Positions 43,356 to 53,157 of a DNA stretch of 64,000 bases are shown here, piece after piece. The stretch comes from Flavobacteriales bacterium (GTDB lineage Bacteria; Bacteroidota; Bacteroidia; Flavobacteriales; Weeksellaceae): contig PDSY01000014.1 of NCBI GenBank assembly GCA_002747105.1, positions 1 to 64,000 on the forward strand, read 5' to 3'. The notes beneath the pieces are model-generated. The model was not told the DNA's origin. It saw only the letters and a program-made list of their open reading frames with translations, and did no database searches. Numbering within the stretch: position 1 is the stretch's first letter; every line of letters begins with the position of its first letter. A program made the translations under genes and the position numbers.

Positions 43356-44762
43356 TTACTTCAAATGATTTAAAATTTTAAATAAATCCTTACTCACACT
43401 CCAACCTTGATAATTGTTCACAATAATCGCAAAAACATATTTTTTTCCCGATTTCGAAGTATGATAACCTGCAAAACCTTTCGCATCTCTAATCGTTCCA
43501 CTTTTCATCTTCATTCCGTTTTTTTGCTTTGGAAAACCTTTGTAATAAGCATTAAACCAAGGTTGTTTTTTAGCCCACAATAATGCCTGAACTTCGGCTC
43601 TTGCAGAGGCATAGTTTTGTGGCGAAAGCCCACTTCCATCAGCGAAATTTATCATATAAGGATTGATGCCTTTGCTTTTCCAGAAGGACTTCATATAGGC
43701 AACACTCGATTTATAATTGCTTTTATTTTTTTTGACTTTACCAACGGTTTTTACGAAAGTTTCACCGTATAAATTCACGCTTTTCTTTAAAAACCAATAG
43801 ACTATTTTATCCAAAGTGGGGGATTGATAAGTAAAGAAAATATTAGATTTAGGTGCTTTAATGATTTCTTTTCCATTGATTTTTTGTTGGCTATTCGTGA
43901 TTATTTCGCCCGAAAATGCAATATTAGATTTTAGGATTTCTTCTTTCAATTCCAACGCCAATTGATATGGAGGATTAGGAATAGAGCCAGATACAGTCAT
44001 TTTTTTACCTTTGGGCAAAGTACCATTAATAAGGGCAACATTAGAGTGTGGAGCGGTAAAAACCAAACTTTTATCAGACTTCCCTCCTACTTTCACTTCA
44101 TTTACCCATTTTATCTTATCCATATTGATATTAAATCCCTTCATACTTCGCCCTTTCATGAACATATCAAACTGATTTTCTCGCCAATTTACACTCCAAA
44201 CGCCCGTTCCATAATAATTCCCTAAATCGTCCCAAGGATAACCACCCGGAATGGTTTGAAAATCAAAATAAGTATCATCAATAACCAAATTTCCTTCAAT
44301 TTTTTGAATACCTTTGTCTTTTAACGACTGAATAAATTGAGCCTTAAAATTTTCTGGTTTATAGCCTTCGTATCGCCAACTTCCAAGCGTTGGGTCGCCG
44401 TTGGAATGGACTACCACATCGCCGTTTAAAACTCCATTGTTCAAATTTCCTGTATGCGATGCTGTTGTCGTGTATCGATAATTTTTCCCTAAAACCTCCA
44501 ATGCCATTGCCGAACTGAAAATCTTTTGTGTAGATGCCGTAGAAAGCCCTTTGTTCCCCCTATATTCATAAACCAACCTTCCCCTTTCATCAGCCACAAA
44601 AAACGATAAGTTCGCCGAATAACAAGCAGGAGATTGTAAGAACTTCTGGGTTGCTCTTTTCAATTTCTGCTGAACACTTTGTCCAAAACTCAATGAACTG
44701 ATTAAAAAACCAAGAGCCAAGAGCCAAGAGCCAAGAAATTGAAATTTTATATTTTGAACCAT
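43356..44762 (-). CDS. dacB: D-alanyl-D-alanine carboxypeptidase/endopeptidase (PBP4, S13)
   Basis: A peptidoglycan hydrolase trimming D-Ala or cutting crosslinks. The S13 family active-site Ser-x-x-Lys is S77-T-Q-K80 (GLSTASTQKIFSSA), the SxN element is in FADGSGLSPQN, and the KTG-like triad is KSGTIRDAKGFAG. The 468 residues include the family insert domain between these motifs. The signal peptide core (LGSWLLALGFLISS) is encoded by a 7-bp heptamer repeat that elsewhere in the window is intergenic. Export therefore depends on repeat-derived sequence. Confidence 0.9.
   Translation of the reverse strand: MVQNIKFQFLGSWLLALGFLISSLSFGQSVQQKLKRATQKFLQSPACYSANLSFFVADERGRLVYEYRGNKGLSTASTQKIFSSAMALEVLGKNYRYTTTASHTGNLNNGVLNGDVVVHSNGDPTLGSWRYEGYKPENFKAQFIQSLKDKGIQKIEGNLVIDDTYFDFQTIPGGYPWDDLGNYYGTGVWSVNWRENQFDMFMKGRSMKGFNINMDKIKWVNEVKVGGKSDKSLVFTAPHSNVALINGTLPKGKKMTVSGSIPNPPYQLALELKEEILKSNIAFSGEIITNSQQKINGKEIIKAPKSNIFFTYQSPTLDKIVYWFLKKSVNLYGETFVKTVGKVKKNKSNYKSSVAYMKSFWKSKGINPYMINFADGSGLSPQNYASARAEVQALLWAKKQPWFNAYYKGFPKQKNGMKMKSGTIRDAKGFAGYHTSKSGKKYVFAIIVNNYQGWSVSKDLFKILNHLK
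44709..44736. repeat. Heptamer repeat, TCTTGRY family (locus 3), inside dacB
   Basis: Four perfect or near-perfect heptamers (ACCAAGA then three GCCAAGA; TCTTGGC on the coding strand) lie within the dacB signal-peptide codons. The reading frame turns them into alternating Leu, Gly, Ser, Trp and Ala. Confidence 0.85.
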
Positions 44763-44780
44763 TTTTATTTTTTTAAAATT

Positions 44781-45476
44781 TTAAACTAATTCTGTACCAA
44801 CAGAAACTTCGTAAGGTGTTTTATTTTTCTCAAAAATTCTCGTTTCTCTACTTCCTTCTATTGTGATTTTAGTACCAATTTTACGAATCCAGTTTCCTTC
44901 TCTTAATCCAATTACTTTTTCATCATTTTGAGATAAAAATTCCAAAATTCTCGTTTCCCTTGTTTCACCATTATGCTTTAATTCTGGAGCTGGATCAAGG
45001 TAATGAGGGTTAATATTAAAAGGCACCAATCCCATACACTCGAAACTCGGTGGATAGACAATCGGCATATCATTGGTCGTTTTCATATTCAGCCCTGCGA
45101 TATTACTTCCTGCACTCGTTCCCAAATAGGGTTTTCCTTTTTCTACTTCGGTTTTCAATACCTTCATTAAGCCTTTGTCGTGCAAATTTTTAACCAACAA
45201 AAAAGTATTTCCACCTCCTGTAAAATAAGCTTTCGCCTCTTGAATTGCGGTTTGAGGATTTTCAAATTCATGGATTCCTTTTACTTTAATATCAATTTGA
45301 GCGAAAAAATCGCTGGCTATTTTGGTATATTCATCGTGGGTCATTCCGTTTGGTCTGGCATAGGGAATAAATAAAATTTCGTCTATTCCTTGGTATAATT
45401 TGACCAATTCATCTTTTAAATATGCTAAATATTTTCCACCAAAAATCGTAGAAGTGGAAGCTAATATAATATTCAT
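44781..45476 (-). CDS. pepE: Dipeptidase E (alpha-aspartyl dipeptidase, S51)
   Basis: It cleaves N-terminal Asp dipeptides in the cytoplasm. The 231-residue protein from MNIILAST has GTSAGSNIAGLNM, with the catalytic Ser, plus FTGGGNTFLL and NINPHYLDP typical for PepE. A seven-codon longer frame from 45497 is rejected: a -7 box TATCTTTG on the minus strand (45497-45504) would overlap that start. dacB ends 18 bases after this gene on the same strand; recycling of cell-wall peptides is a possible common theme. Confidence 0.9.
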   Translation of the reverse strand: MNIILASTSTIFGGKYLAYLKDELVKLYQGIDEILFIPYARPNGMTHDEYTKIASDFFAQIDIKVKGIHEFENPQTAIQEAKAYFTGGGNTFLLVKNLHDKGLMKVLKTEVEKGKPYLGTSAGSNIAGLNMKTTNDMPIVYPPSFECMGLVPFNINPHYLDPAPELKHNGETRETRILEFLSQNDEKVIGLREGNWIRKIGTKITIEGSRETRIFEKNKTPYEVSVGTELV

Positions 45477-45649
45477 AATTTCATTTTGATTTTCCACAAA
45501 GATAAAGGTTTCATGAAATATTTTGTGTTTTTTAGGGGAAGTTTTTCACTTTTATTTGCCATTTAGTTTTTTTTATAGGGTAAAAATATTACTTTTGCAC
45601 AGTATTTGTATTTGAAGATACTGATGAACATTAAATAAAATCAAAACCT

Positions 45650-46135
45650 ATGAAAAAAACTTTATTAATTTTTATTCTTTTCATTTCTTACACTTTTAGT
45701 GCACAAATAAAGGTAGTAAAAAACGAAATGCTAACGAAGGTAGGAAAAGAAGCTTCCGTTACACTTTATAAAAATAAAAACAAATATACTTTTAATTATC
45801 AAGATGTCAATTCAAGTAATTTGAATACTTTTAGGTCTTTTTCTTTTAAAGACATCAATAAAGATTTTGATAATCTATACAAGATGATTGCTAATGGGTT
45901 TATTTCTATGCCTGAGGAAAACATTATTTTGGAACTCCCTCATGATATTATCGAACTTCATTTTGCAAGAAATTTTGGACAAAAAACTGTTCAGTTTATT
46001 CATTTTGTCAACAAAAGAAAAAAATTCAAGGCAAAATCTGAGTATCTTACTGAAAAACAAATCAATAAAATTTTTGGAAAGAAAAAAAATATTCCTCAAA
46101 AGAAGAAAAGAAAGAAAAGAAGAAGTCGTCGTTAA
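45650..46135 (+). CDS. Exported protein with very basic tail, unknown function
   Basis: I do not recognise the 161-residue protein. A signal peptide (MKKTLLIFILFISYTFSAQ) is clear. The mature part is beta-rich (EASVTLYKNKNKYTFNYQDV) with a hydrophobic stretch ELPHDIIELHFARNFG. The tail after FGKKKN is mostly Lys and Arg (IPQKKKRKKRRSRR), suggesting binding to anionic surfaces such as LPS, DNA or the membrane. A TACTTTTG box at 45590-45597 may be its -7 element. It has a strong terminator, so it is probably monocistronic. Confidence 0.65.
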   Translation: MKKTLLIFILFISYTFSAQIKVVKNEMLTKVGKEASVTLYKNKNKYTFNYQDVNSSNLNTFRSFSFKDINKDFDNLYKMIANGFISMPEENIILELPHDIIELHFARNFGQKTVQFIHFVNKRKKFKAKSEYLTEKQINKIFGKKKNIPQKKKRKKRRSRR

Positions 46136-46166
46136 AAGTCGCCTCACTTCAATTTTTTAAAATTTT

Positions 46167-46201
46167 AAACTCATTCTATTATGGAATGAGTTTTTATTTT
46201 T
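46167..46201 (+). terminator. Terminator of the exported basic protein gene
   Basis: AAACTCATTC pairs with GAATGAGTTT around TATTATG, followed by T-rich DNA. The 10-bp stem is perfect. Confidence 0.85.
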
Positions 46202-46230
46202 TTACTTTTGTTCCCAACTAATTTAATAGT

Positions 46231-46926
46231 ATGGCTTTACAAATCATCAATCTATCCAAAAAATTTAAGCAACAAAAAGCTTTAGATTCCGTTAATATCA
46301 ATATCCAAAAGAATGAAATTATTGGTTTGTTAGGTGCCAATGGAGCAGGAAAATCAACATTAATGAAGTCTATCGTGGGAGCTATTAAGGTAGATGAAGG
46401 ACAAATTTTATTCAACGAAAAAGATATTACAAAATCTCCTATCATTTGTAAAAAGAAAATGGGTTTTTTACCTGAAAACAATCCTCTTTATTTGGATATG
46501 TATGTAAAAGAATACCTTTCTTTTGTAGCCAATCTACACCAAATACCTTCTTCAAGAATAGATGAAGTGATTGATTTGACAGGAATTACATCAGAAAAAA
46601 ATAAAAAAATCAATCAATTATCAAAAGGGTACAAACAAAGAGTGGGCTTGGCTCAATCAATTATTCATCAGCCTGATTTACTGATTCTTGATGAACCTAC
46701 CAACGGACTTGACCCTAATCAAATTATTGAAATTAGAAATATTATTAAAACCATCGGAAAAGAAAAAACCGTTATCCTTTCTACACATATTATGCAAGAA
46801 GTAGAAGCGCTTTGTACAAGGGTTATTTTGATTAATAAAGGTAAAATTATTCAAGATGCTCCTATCGAAGAATTTAAAGGGAAATTCAATAGTATTGAAG
46901 AGGCATTTACAGAATACACACATTAA
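46231..46926 (+). CDS. ABC transporter ATP-binding protein (GldA-like), permease absent
   Basis: A 231-residue ABC ATPase. Walker A is GANGAGKST (35-43), signature LSKGYKQR (130-137), Walker B LLILDEPTNG (from 150) and the H loop is STHIM. It resembles GldA of gliding flavobacteria in the N-terminal 220 residues but stops where GldA and NatA-like proteins extend by about 60-70 residues, so it is short. No permease (GldF-like) or other gld gene is adjacent. It lies alone between two terminator-bounded genes. Energising a distant transporter is the likely role. Confidence 0.8.
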   Translation: MALQIINLSKKFKQQKALDSVNINIQKNEIIGLLGANGAGKSTLMKSIVGAIKVDEGQILFNEKDITKSPIICKKKMGFLPENNPLYLDMYVKEYLSFVANLHQIPSSRIDEVIDLTGITSEKNKKINQLSKGYKQRVGLAQSIIHQPDLLILDEPTNGLDPNQIIEIRNIIKTIGKEKTVILSTHIMQEVEALCTRVILINKGKIIQDAPIEEFKGKFNSIEEAFTEYTH

Positions 46927-46986
46927 CACCATCTTTTGTCCCCTAATATCTCGGTTCTAAATGCACCATTATTACATTTTTTTTTA

Positions 46987-46994
46987 TATTTTTG
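46987..46994 (+). promoter_or_regulatory. -7 element of proS
   Basis: TATTTTTG matches TAnnTTTG, 21 bases before the proS ATG. No TTTG box is seen 19-20 bases upstream. Confidence 0.4.
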
Positions 46995-47015
46995 TGGTGT
47001 TAAAAATTAGATATA

Positions 47016-48491
47016 ATGGCAAAATTAACTTCAAGAAGCGAAGATTATAGCAAGTGGTACAACGAATTGGTTGTAAAGGCAGATTTGGCAGAAAACTCAG
47101 GAGTGCGTGGCTGTATGGTCATTAAACCTTATGGATATGCTATTTGGGAGAAAATGAAAGAATATTTGGATAAGAGATTCAAAGAAACTGGACACCAAAA
47201 TGCTTATTTCCCGATTTTCGTTCCCAAAAGTCTTTTTGAAGCAGAGGAAAAAAATGCAGAAGGTTTTGCAAAAGAATGTGCAGTAGTAACGCATTATCGT
47301 TTGAAATCTGACCCTGATAATCCTCAAAAATTAATCCCTGATGCCAAAGCCAAATTAGAAGAAGAGCTGATCGTAAGACCAACTTCGGAAGCAATTATTT
47401 GGAATACTTATAAAAATTGGGTACAATCGTATAGGAACTTACCAATTTTAATTAACCAATGGGCAAATGTCGTGCGTTGGGAAATGAGAACTCGTCTGTT
47501 TTTAAGAACCGCAGAGTTTCTTTGGCAAGAAGGACATACGGCTCACGCCACCAAAGAAGAAGCCATCGAAGAAACCGAAAAAATGATTGATGTCTATGCA
47601 GAATTTGCCGAAAAAGTAATGGCAGTACCTGTAATTAAAGGTTTCAAAACACCAAGCGAAAGATTTGCGGGTGCAGAGGAAACTTATTGTATCGAGGCAA
47701 TGATGCAGGATGGAAAAGCCTTACAGGCAGGAACTTCTCACTTTTTAGGACAGAATTTCGCCAAAGCTTTTGATGTGAAATTCACGAATAAGGAAGGGAA
47801 AATAGAACACGCTTGGGCAACCTCTTGGGGAGTTTCTACAAGATTGATGGGAGCTTTAATAATGGCTCATTCTGATGATAAAGGTTTGGTTCTTCCACCT
47901 AATTTAGCACCAATTCAGGTGGTTATTGTACCTATTTTCAGAAATGAAGAACAATTGGCAGAGATTACCAAAGTAGCGACAAGATTACAAGAGAAATTAA
48001 GTGCAAAAGGAATTTCGGTGAAATTTGACGATGACGACCAAAGTAAACCAGGTTGGAAATTTGCAGAATACGAATTGAAAGGTGTTCCTGTAAGATTGGC
48101 GATTGGCCCTAAAGATTTAGAGAAAAAATCGGTGGAAATTGCAAGAAGAGACACCTGCACCAAAGAAATTCAGCCATTAGAAAATATCGAAGACTATATC
48201 GAAAATTTATTGAAAACCATTCAGGAGGATATCTACCAAAAGGCACTGGATTTCCGAGAAGAAAATATCACCAAAGTTGATACTTACGAGGAATTTAAAA
48301 AAGTATTGGAAGAGAAAGGAGGCTTTATCTCTGCCCATTGGGACGGCACTGAAGAGGAAGAAGAACAAATTCAACAAGAGACCAAAGCGACCATTCGTTG
48401 TATTCCTTTGGATGCAGAAGAGGAAGAAGGTGTTTCCTTAATCAGTGGTAAACCTTCTAAGAGAAGAGTAATTTTCGCTAAAGCATATTAA
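47016..48491 (+). CDS. proS: Prolyl-tRNA synthetase (archaeal/eukaryote-type, no editing domain)
   Basis: It charges tRNA-Pro. At 491 residues it lacks the bacterial INS editing insert and belongs to the archaeal/eukaryotic-type (ProS type 3) subgroup found in Bacteroidota. Class II motifs are visible: motif 2 [29 protein letters not shown] in pieces, and motif 3 [19 protein letters not shown]. The anticodon-binding domain follows at about 300-400, and the C-terminal zinc-like domain from about 410. The termini fit the family exactly. Confidence 0.95.
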   Translation: MAKLTSRSEDYSKWYNELVVKADLAENSGVRGCMVIKPYGYAIWEKMKEYLDKRFKETGHQNAYFPIFVPKSLFEAEEKNAEGFAKECAVVTHYRLKSDPDNPQKLIPDAKAKLEEELIVRPTSEAIIWNTYKNWVQSYRNLPILINQWANVVRWEMRTRLFLRTAEFLWQEGHTAHATKEEAIEETEKMIDVYAEFAEKVMAVPVIKGFKTPSERFAGAEETYCIEAMMQDGKALQAGTSHFLGQNFAKAFDVKFTNKEGKIEHAWATSWGVSTRLMGALIMAHSDDKGLVLPPNLAPIQVVIVPIFRNEEQLAEITKVATRLQEKLSAKGISVKFDDDDQSKPGWKFAEYELKGVPVRLAIGPKDLEKKSVEIARRDTCTKEIQPLENIEDYIENLLKTIQEDIYQKALDFREENITKVDTYEEFKKVLEEKGGFISAHWDGTEEEEEQIQQETKATIRCIPLDAEEEEGVSLISGKPSKRRVIFAKAY

Positions 48492-48564
48492 AAAATACAA
48501 CTAAAAATTGCGTTTATATTAATTTTTTATTGTACATTAGCACAAAACAATAAAAAATATTATT

Positions 48565-49869
48565 ATGTCACTAAATTTAATTGATTTAATCAAGGGACAA
48601 TTAGGTCCAGCACTTGTTTCACAAGCTGCAACGAAATTAGGAGAAAGCGAATCAGGAATTTCTAAAGCAATCAGTGGTTTATTACCAGCTATTTTAGGAG
48701 GATTAGGAAATAACGCGAGTAATCCAGGTGTCTTTGACGCTATTAAAGGTGCTGCTACAAGCGGAATTTTAGGAAATTTATTAGGTGGAACTGCTAATAA
48801 TTCTATTATTTCGTCTATTTTACCAATGTTATTTGGGGATAAACAAAGTAGTTTGTTAAGTGGAATTTCTAAATTCGCGGGAATTAGCCAAGATTCATCA
48901 AGCTCTTTGTTAAATATGGTTACAGGAGCTACATTAGGTTCTGTGGGGAAATATGCTACTGATAATAATTTGGATGCTTCTGGTGTTACTAAATTATTGG
49001 AAAGTCAAAAATCTAATATTTCTTCTATGTTACCTGCTGGTTTATCTTTAGGAGCATTAGGATTAGGAAGCGCTTTTGGTGGTGTTGCCGATAAAGTTTC
49101 AAGTACAGCCAATGCAGTGGTAGATGGTGCAAGTAATACTGCAAAAAGTGTAACTAATAAAGTAGAAAATGTTTCTTCTTTAGGATCATCAAATAATAAT
49201 GAGGGTGGTGGTTCTATTTGGAAATGGTTATTACCACTATTATTGCTATTAGCAGCAGGATTTTTCTTATGGAAACAATGCAATAATAAAACAACAGATG
49301 AGAAGGCAACAGATACAAACACGGCTGCTGGTACAGAAAATGTAACAACAACCGATGGTAATACCGATGAAGCTAATTCTCAAGATACAGCAGGAGGAGC
49401 CGATGAAACAGGAGCTATAGAAGTTGAATTACCTAATGGAGAAAAATTGAAAGCTCACAAAGGAGGTATCGAAGACCAAATAGTTGCATTCTTAAACTCT
49501 GATGACTATAAAAATGCTTCAGCGGAAGAATTAAAAACAAAATGGTTCAACTTTGATAACTTAAACTTTGAATTTGGTACAACGACTTTAACAGCAGAAT
49601 CTCAAGTTCAGTTGGATAATTTAAAGAAAATCTTAGCAGCTTATCCAGATGCTAAAATTAAAATTGGAGCCTACACAGATAAAAAAGGGGATGATGCAGG
49701 TAACAAAGCTTTATCTCAAAAAAGAGCAGATGCAGTGAAAGCCGCTGTAAACTCTGACCAAGTAGTAGGAGCAGAAGGATATGGAGAAGAATTTGCTACT
49801 GTTGACGAAAATGCTTCTGATAAAGAAAGAGAAGCCGATAGAAAAACAGCAATCAGACTTGTAAAATAA
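48565..49869 (+). CDS. DUF937-OmpA fusion, envelope protein
   Basis: A 434-residue protein. The N-terminal DUF937-type region (about 1-170) is Gly/Ser/Leu-rich and alanine-poor, with SESGISKAISGLLPAILGGLG. A single membrane segment follows (WLLPLLLLLAAGFFLW, about 217-233). The periplasmic Thr/Asp-rich linker leads to an OmpA C-terminal peptidoglycan-binding domain with LNFEFGTTTLTAESQVQLDNL and KIGAYTDKKGDDAGNKALSQKRADAVKAAV. There is no signal peptide, so the long N-terminus stays cytoplasmic and the OmpA domain faces out. It probably tethers the cytoplasmic membrane to the wall. Confidence 0.85.
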   Translation: MSLNLIDLIKGQLGPALVSQAATKLGESESGISKAISGLLPAILGGLGNNASNPGVFDAIKGAATSGILGNLLGGTANNSIISSILPMLFGDKQSSLLSGISKFAGISQDSSSSLLNMVTGATLGSVGKYATDNNLDASGVTKLLESQKSNISSMLPAGLSLGALGLGSAFGGVADKVSSTANAVVDGASNTAKSVTNKVENVSSLGSSNNNEGGGSIWKWLLPLLLLLAAGFFLWKQCNNKTTDEKATDTNTAAGTENVTTTDGNTDEANSQDTAGGADETGAIEVELPNGEKLKAHKGGIEDQIVAFLNSDDYKNASAEELKTKWFNFDNLNFEFGTTTLTAESQVQLDNLKKILAAYPDAKIKIGAYTDKKGDDAGNKALSQKRADAVKAAVNSDQVVGAEGYGEEFATVDENASDKEREADRKTAIRLVK

Positions 49870-49892
49870 AATTAATCTTATTCTACAAAAAT

Positions 49893-49925
49893 AAAAAGAT
49901 TCAGGGGAAACTCTGAATCTTTTTT
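49893..49925. terminator. Terminator after the DUF937-OmpA gene
   Basis: AAAAAGATTCAG pairs perfectly with CTGAATCTTTTT around a GGGAAACT-type loop. Symmetric A and T runs also let it serve the convergent rhomboid gene. Confidence 0.9.
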
Positions 49926-49943
49926 GTATCATAAAGTTTTCTA

Positions 49944-50582
49944 TTACAACTTCTTCCTAACAAAAATATGATAAACTAAATAAATTAAAGGCAAAGACAT
50001 CATTCCCAAATAAAAAGCATTACTCATCGCCACTTTAGGATAAATTGCTACCGCATAAACCAACCCAAAAAATGCTCCACCCAAATGAGCAGCGTGTCCT
50101 AAATTATCCCATTGTTTTGGGTTTAACATCATATAAACAGAATAACCAAAATAGACCGCACCAAATAACCAACCTGGTAAAAAATTAACACTAATTTCGT
50201 TAGGAGCAATCGAAATTGCCGAGAAAATAATTCCAGAAACAGCTCCCGAAGCTCCAATGGCAGAATACCAAGGCTGTTTTTTGTAAATCAACAAACTGAA
50301 TACGCCTCCCAAAATCATGGAAACAAAATAAATCAATAAGAAACCTATTTTCCCAAAAGCTGTTATCACAATGCCCTGAAAGAAATACAAAGACAACATA
50401 TTGAAAAATAAATGCATCCAATCGGCATGGAGAAACCCCGAACTGATTAACCTAATATATTCTTTTCGCTTAGCAATAGCCTCTACATTAAATTTATACT
50501 TTTCAAATAAAAGCCTATCTCCAAACCCTTTATAACTGATAAAACAAGTTATTCCTATAATAATAATGACTAATATATCCAT
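49944..50582 (-). CDS. Rhomboid family intramembrane serine protease
   Basis: A membrane protease of 212 residues with six membrane segments. The active-site Ser112 is in GASGAVSG and the His166 in LGHAAHLGG, forming the catalytic dyad; HLFFNMLSLYFFQ is the N-terminal family motif. All expected residues are present, so it should be active. Substrates are unknown. It lies ten bases after the parC stop and may be read from the topoisomerase operon. Confidence 0.93.
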   Translation of the reverse strand: MDILVIIIIGITCFISYKGFGDRLLFEKYKFNVEAIAKRKEYIRLISSGFLHADWMHLFFNMLSLYFFQGIVITAFGKIGFLLIYFVSMILGGVFSLLIYKKQPWYSAIGASGAVSGIIFSAISIAPNEISVNFLPGWLFGAVYFGYSVYMMLNPKQWDNLGHAAHLGGAFFGLVYAVAIYPKVAMSNAFYLGMMSLPLIYLVYHIFVRKKL

Positions 50583-50592
50583 ATTTTTTTAA

Positions 50593-53157
50593 TTACTCCT
50601 CAAAAAGATTTCCAATTGTTCCTTCGTCCAAATGTTCCTCTTCGTGAGGTTTTTGTTCTACTTTTTCCTCCTCTTCCTCTACCCTTTCAGGAATGGTAAA
50701 ATTAAAGGTTTTCACCTTATCTTTCGTCAATTGGTTTCCAATCGCTTTAATTCCTTTTACAGCAATAAAATCATCAATATCGATAATTTCAGGATCTTTT
50801 TGATTTCCTTTTACTTTAGCAAAAATCATTTCTGCAGTCGCCCCAGCATCTACAATTACGGTTTCGATAAAAGAGGCTTGATGTTCGGACGGCATAAAAA
50901 TTTGTGGATTGGTATGGTCTTCTAAAACAAATCGCTTGATATAATAGATTTTCTTCTCTCCATCAAAATAAATACAAGCTATTGGCTGTTTTGGTCGCCA
51001 TTTTTCCAATACTAAATATTCTCCATCAAAATGATTACTCAAATCAAATGTTGATAATTTTGCCTCTCCATCTGTATTGATAGTCAATATTTTATCCTCT
51101 CCTCTAAAGCTTCCTAAAAGCGTTCCTCTCCCATCTACATTCAAGCGTTTTACGGTTTCATCGAACCAAATTTTCCTAGGAGCTAAGGTAGAAACACCTT
51201 CTTCTTTTAAATCGACTTTCTTCACAGGATATTTAGTCACGATATTACCTTTGGAGTTTCGTCCCTTAATGGCTAAGTCGGAAAAATCAATATTTAATTT
51301 GGTCTTTCTTACTCTCGCTCCTGGTTTTAAAAGCACATTGACCACCTCTGCCTCTCCATTCGGATTGGCTGAAAAATAAAGCACCTGAGAGCCTTTTTTG
51401 TCCGATGCCAAAGGATATTCGTTATGACGAGTAATGGAAGTTACAGAAAACCTTTTCATATAATAAGGTCCCACATTTCCTTGTCTATAAATCATATTAT
51501 AAACCGTTCGTTTGTCATTTTTCTTCCACACCGCAACATGAATAATATCTTTTCCAACAAATGTTTTTGGTTCCACTTTTACCACTTGCATTGTCCCATC
51601 TTTTCGGAAAGTGATAATATCGTCAATATCAGAACAATCGAATACATATTCGTCTTTTCTAAGCGAAGTACCGATAAATCCTTCTTTTCGATTGACATAA
51701 AATTTGGTATTAGCAACGGCTACTTTTGTAGCATCAATGGTATCAAAAACCCTTAATTCTGTGCGTCTTTCTTTCCCTTTTCCAAATCTTTTTTGAATGT
51801 CTGTAAAATAGTCAATAGCATATTCTATGAGATGAGCCAAATGATGTTTAACCCTCTCAATATTACCTTCTAAGGCTAAAATATTCTCCTTAAATTTATC
51901 TAAATCGAAACGAGAAATTCGCTTAATTCTAATTTCTGTCAGTTTAATAATATCTTCTTCGGTTACCTCACGAATAAGATGCTGAGTATGAGGTTTTAAT
52001 CCTTCATCAATGGTAGAAATCACTTCCTCCCAAGTTTTCACTTCCTCTATATCTCGGTAAATTCTATTTTCAATGAATATCCTTTCCAAGGAAGCAAAAT
52101 GCCATTTTTCTTGGAGTTCGTGAAGTTCAATTTCCAATTCTTTTTTGAGTAACTGAACGGTAAAATCGGTATTTCTTCGTAAGATTTCAGAAACGCTTAA
52201 GAACATCGGTTTGTCGCCAACAATCACACACGCATTAGGCGAAATAGTAACCTGACAATCGGTAAAAGCATATAAGGCATCTATCATTTTATCAGGAGAA
52301 ATCCCATTATGAAGATGAATTAAAATCTCTACTTTATCCGAGGTATTGTCCTCAATTTTTTTAATTTTTATTTTACCTTTATCATTGGCTTTCAGAATGT
52401 TATCAATTAAATCTCCTGTATTTTTAGAATAAGGTAATTCAGTAATAACCAATGTGTTTTTATCTCTTTGGGTAATTCTTGCTCTGGCTCTTACCTTACC
52501 ACCTCTTTCGCCGTCTTTATATTCGGAAACATCTAATAATCCACCAGTTAAAAAATCAGGGAAAATCTTAAATTTCTTTCCTTTTAAATGCTGAATAGAA
52601 GCCTTTATTAATTCATTAAAATTATGAGGTAAAATTTTGGTGGACAAACCAACCCCAATTCCTTCTACTCCCTGTGCCAAAAGCATTGGGAATTTTACAG
52701 GTAAATCGACAGGCTCATTATTTCTACCATCATAGGATTTAGACCATTCGGTAGTTTTAGGATTGAAAACCACTTCAAGGGCAAATTTGGTCAATCTCGC
52801 CTCAATATACCTCGCCGCTGCCGCCGAATCTCCTGTATAAACATTTCCCCAGTTCCCTTGGGTATCAATCAATAATTCTTTCTGACCGATTTGCACCATG
52901 GCATCGGTAATAGAAGCATCTCCATGAGGATGATATTTCATTGTATTCCCAACGATATTCGCCACCTTATTATATCGTCCATCTTCCAACTCTCTCATCG
53001 AGTGCATTATACGCCTTTGCACAGGCTTAAAACCATCATAAATAGATGGAATAGCACGATCGAGAATTACATAAGAAGCGTAGTCTAAAAACCAATCTTT
53101 ATAAAGTCCTGATACCTTTTTTAAGGTATCTTCTTGGTGTGAAAATTCCTCTTTCAT
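50593..53157 (-). CDS. parC: DNA topoisomerase IV subunit A
   Basis: The DNA-cutting subunit, decatenating chromosomes. The catalytic Tyr117 is in DSAAAARYIEARLTKFA; RRIMHSMRELEDGRY and YHPHGDASITDAMVQIGQ mark the quinolone-binding region. The tower and coiled coil follow, then a C-terminal beta-propeller-like part with GVLLKPG-type repeats and an acidic tail. ParC rather than GyrA is chosen because the gene is linked to the short GyrB-like ParE and no GyrA box is seen. The start overlaps the previous gene's stop by one base (TAATG). Confidence 0.92.
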   Translation of the reverse strand: MKEEFSHQEDTLKKVSGLYKDWFLDYASYVILDRAIPSIYDGFKPVQRRIMHSMRELEDGRYNKVANIVGNTMKYHPHGDASITDAMVQIGQKELLIDTQGNWGNVYTGDSAAAARYIEARLTKFALEVVFNPKTTEWSKSYDGRNNEPVDLPVKFPMLLAQGVEGIGVGLSTKILPHNFNELIKASIQHLKGKKFKIFPDFLTGGLLDVSEYKDGERGGKVRARARITQRDKNTLVITELPYSKNTGDLIDNILKANDKGKIKIKKIEDNTSDKVEILIHLHNGISPDKMIDALYAFTDCQVTISPNACVIVGDKPMFLSVSEILRRNTDFTVQLLKKELEIELHELQEKWHFASLERIFIENRIYRDIEEVKTWEEVISTIDEGLKPHTQHLIREVTEEDIIKLTEIRIKRISRFDLDKFKENILALEGNIERVKHHLAHLIEYAIDYFTDIQKRFGKGKERRTELRVFDTIDATKVAVANTKFYVNRKEGFIGTSLRKDEYVFDCSDIDDIITFRKDGTMQVVKVEPKTFVGKDIIHVAVWKKNDKRTVYNMIYRQGNVGPYYMKRFSVTSITRHNEYPLASDKKGSQVLYFSANPNGEAEVVNVLLKPGARVRKTKLNIDFSDLAIKGRNSKGNIVTKYPVKKVDLKEEGVSTLAPRKIWFDETVKRLNVDGRGTLLGSFRGEDKILTINTDGEAKLSTFDLSNHFDGEYLVLEKWRPKQPIACIYFDGEKKIYYIKRFVLEDHTNPQIFMPSEHQASFIETVIVDAGATAEMIFAKVKGNQKDPEIIDIDDFIAVKGIKAIGNQLTKDKVKTFNFTIPERVEEEEEKVEQKPHEEEHLDEGTIGNLFEE

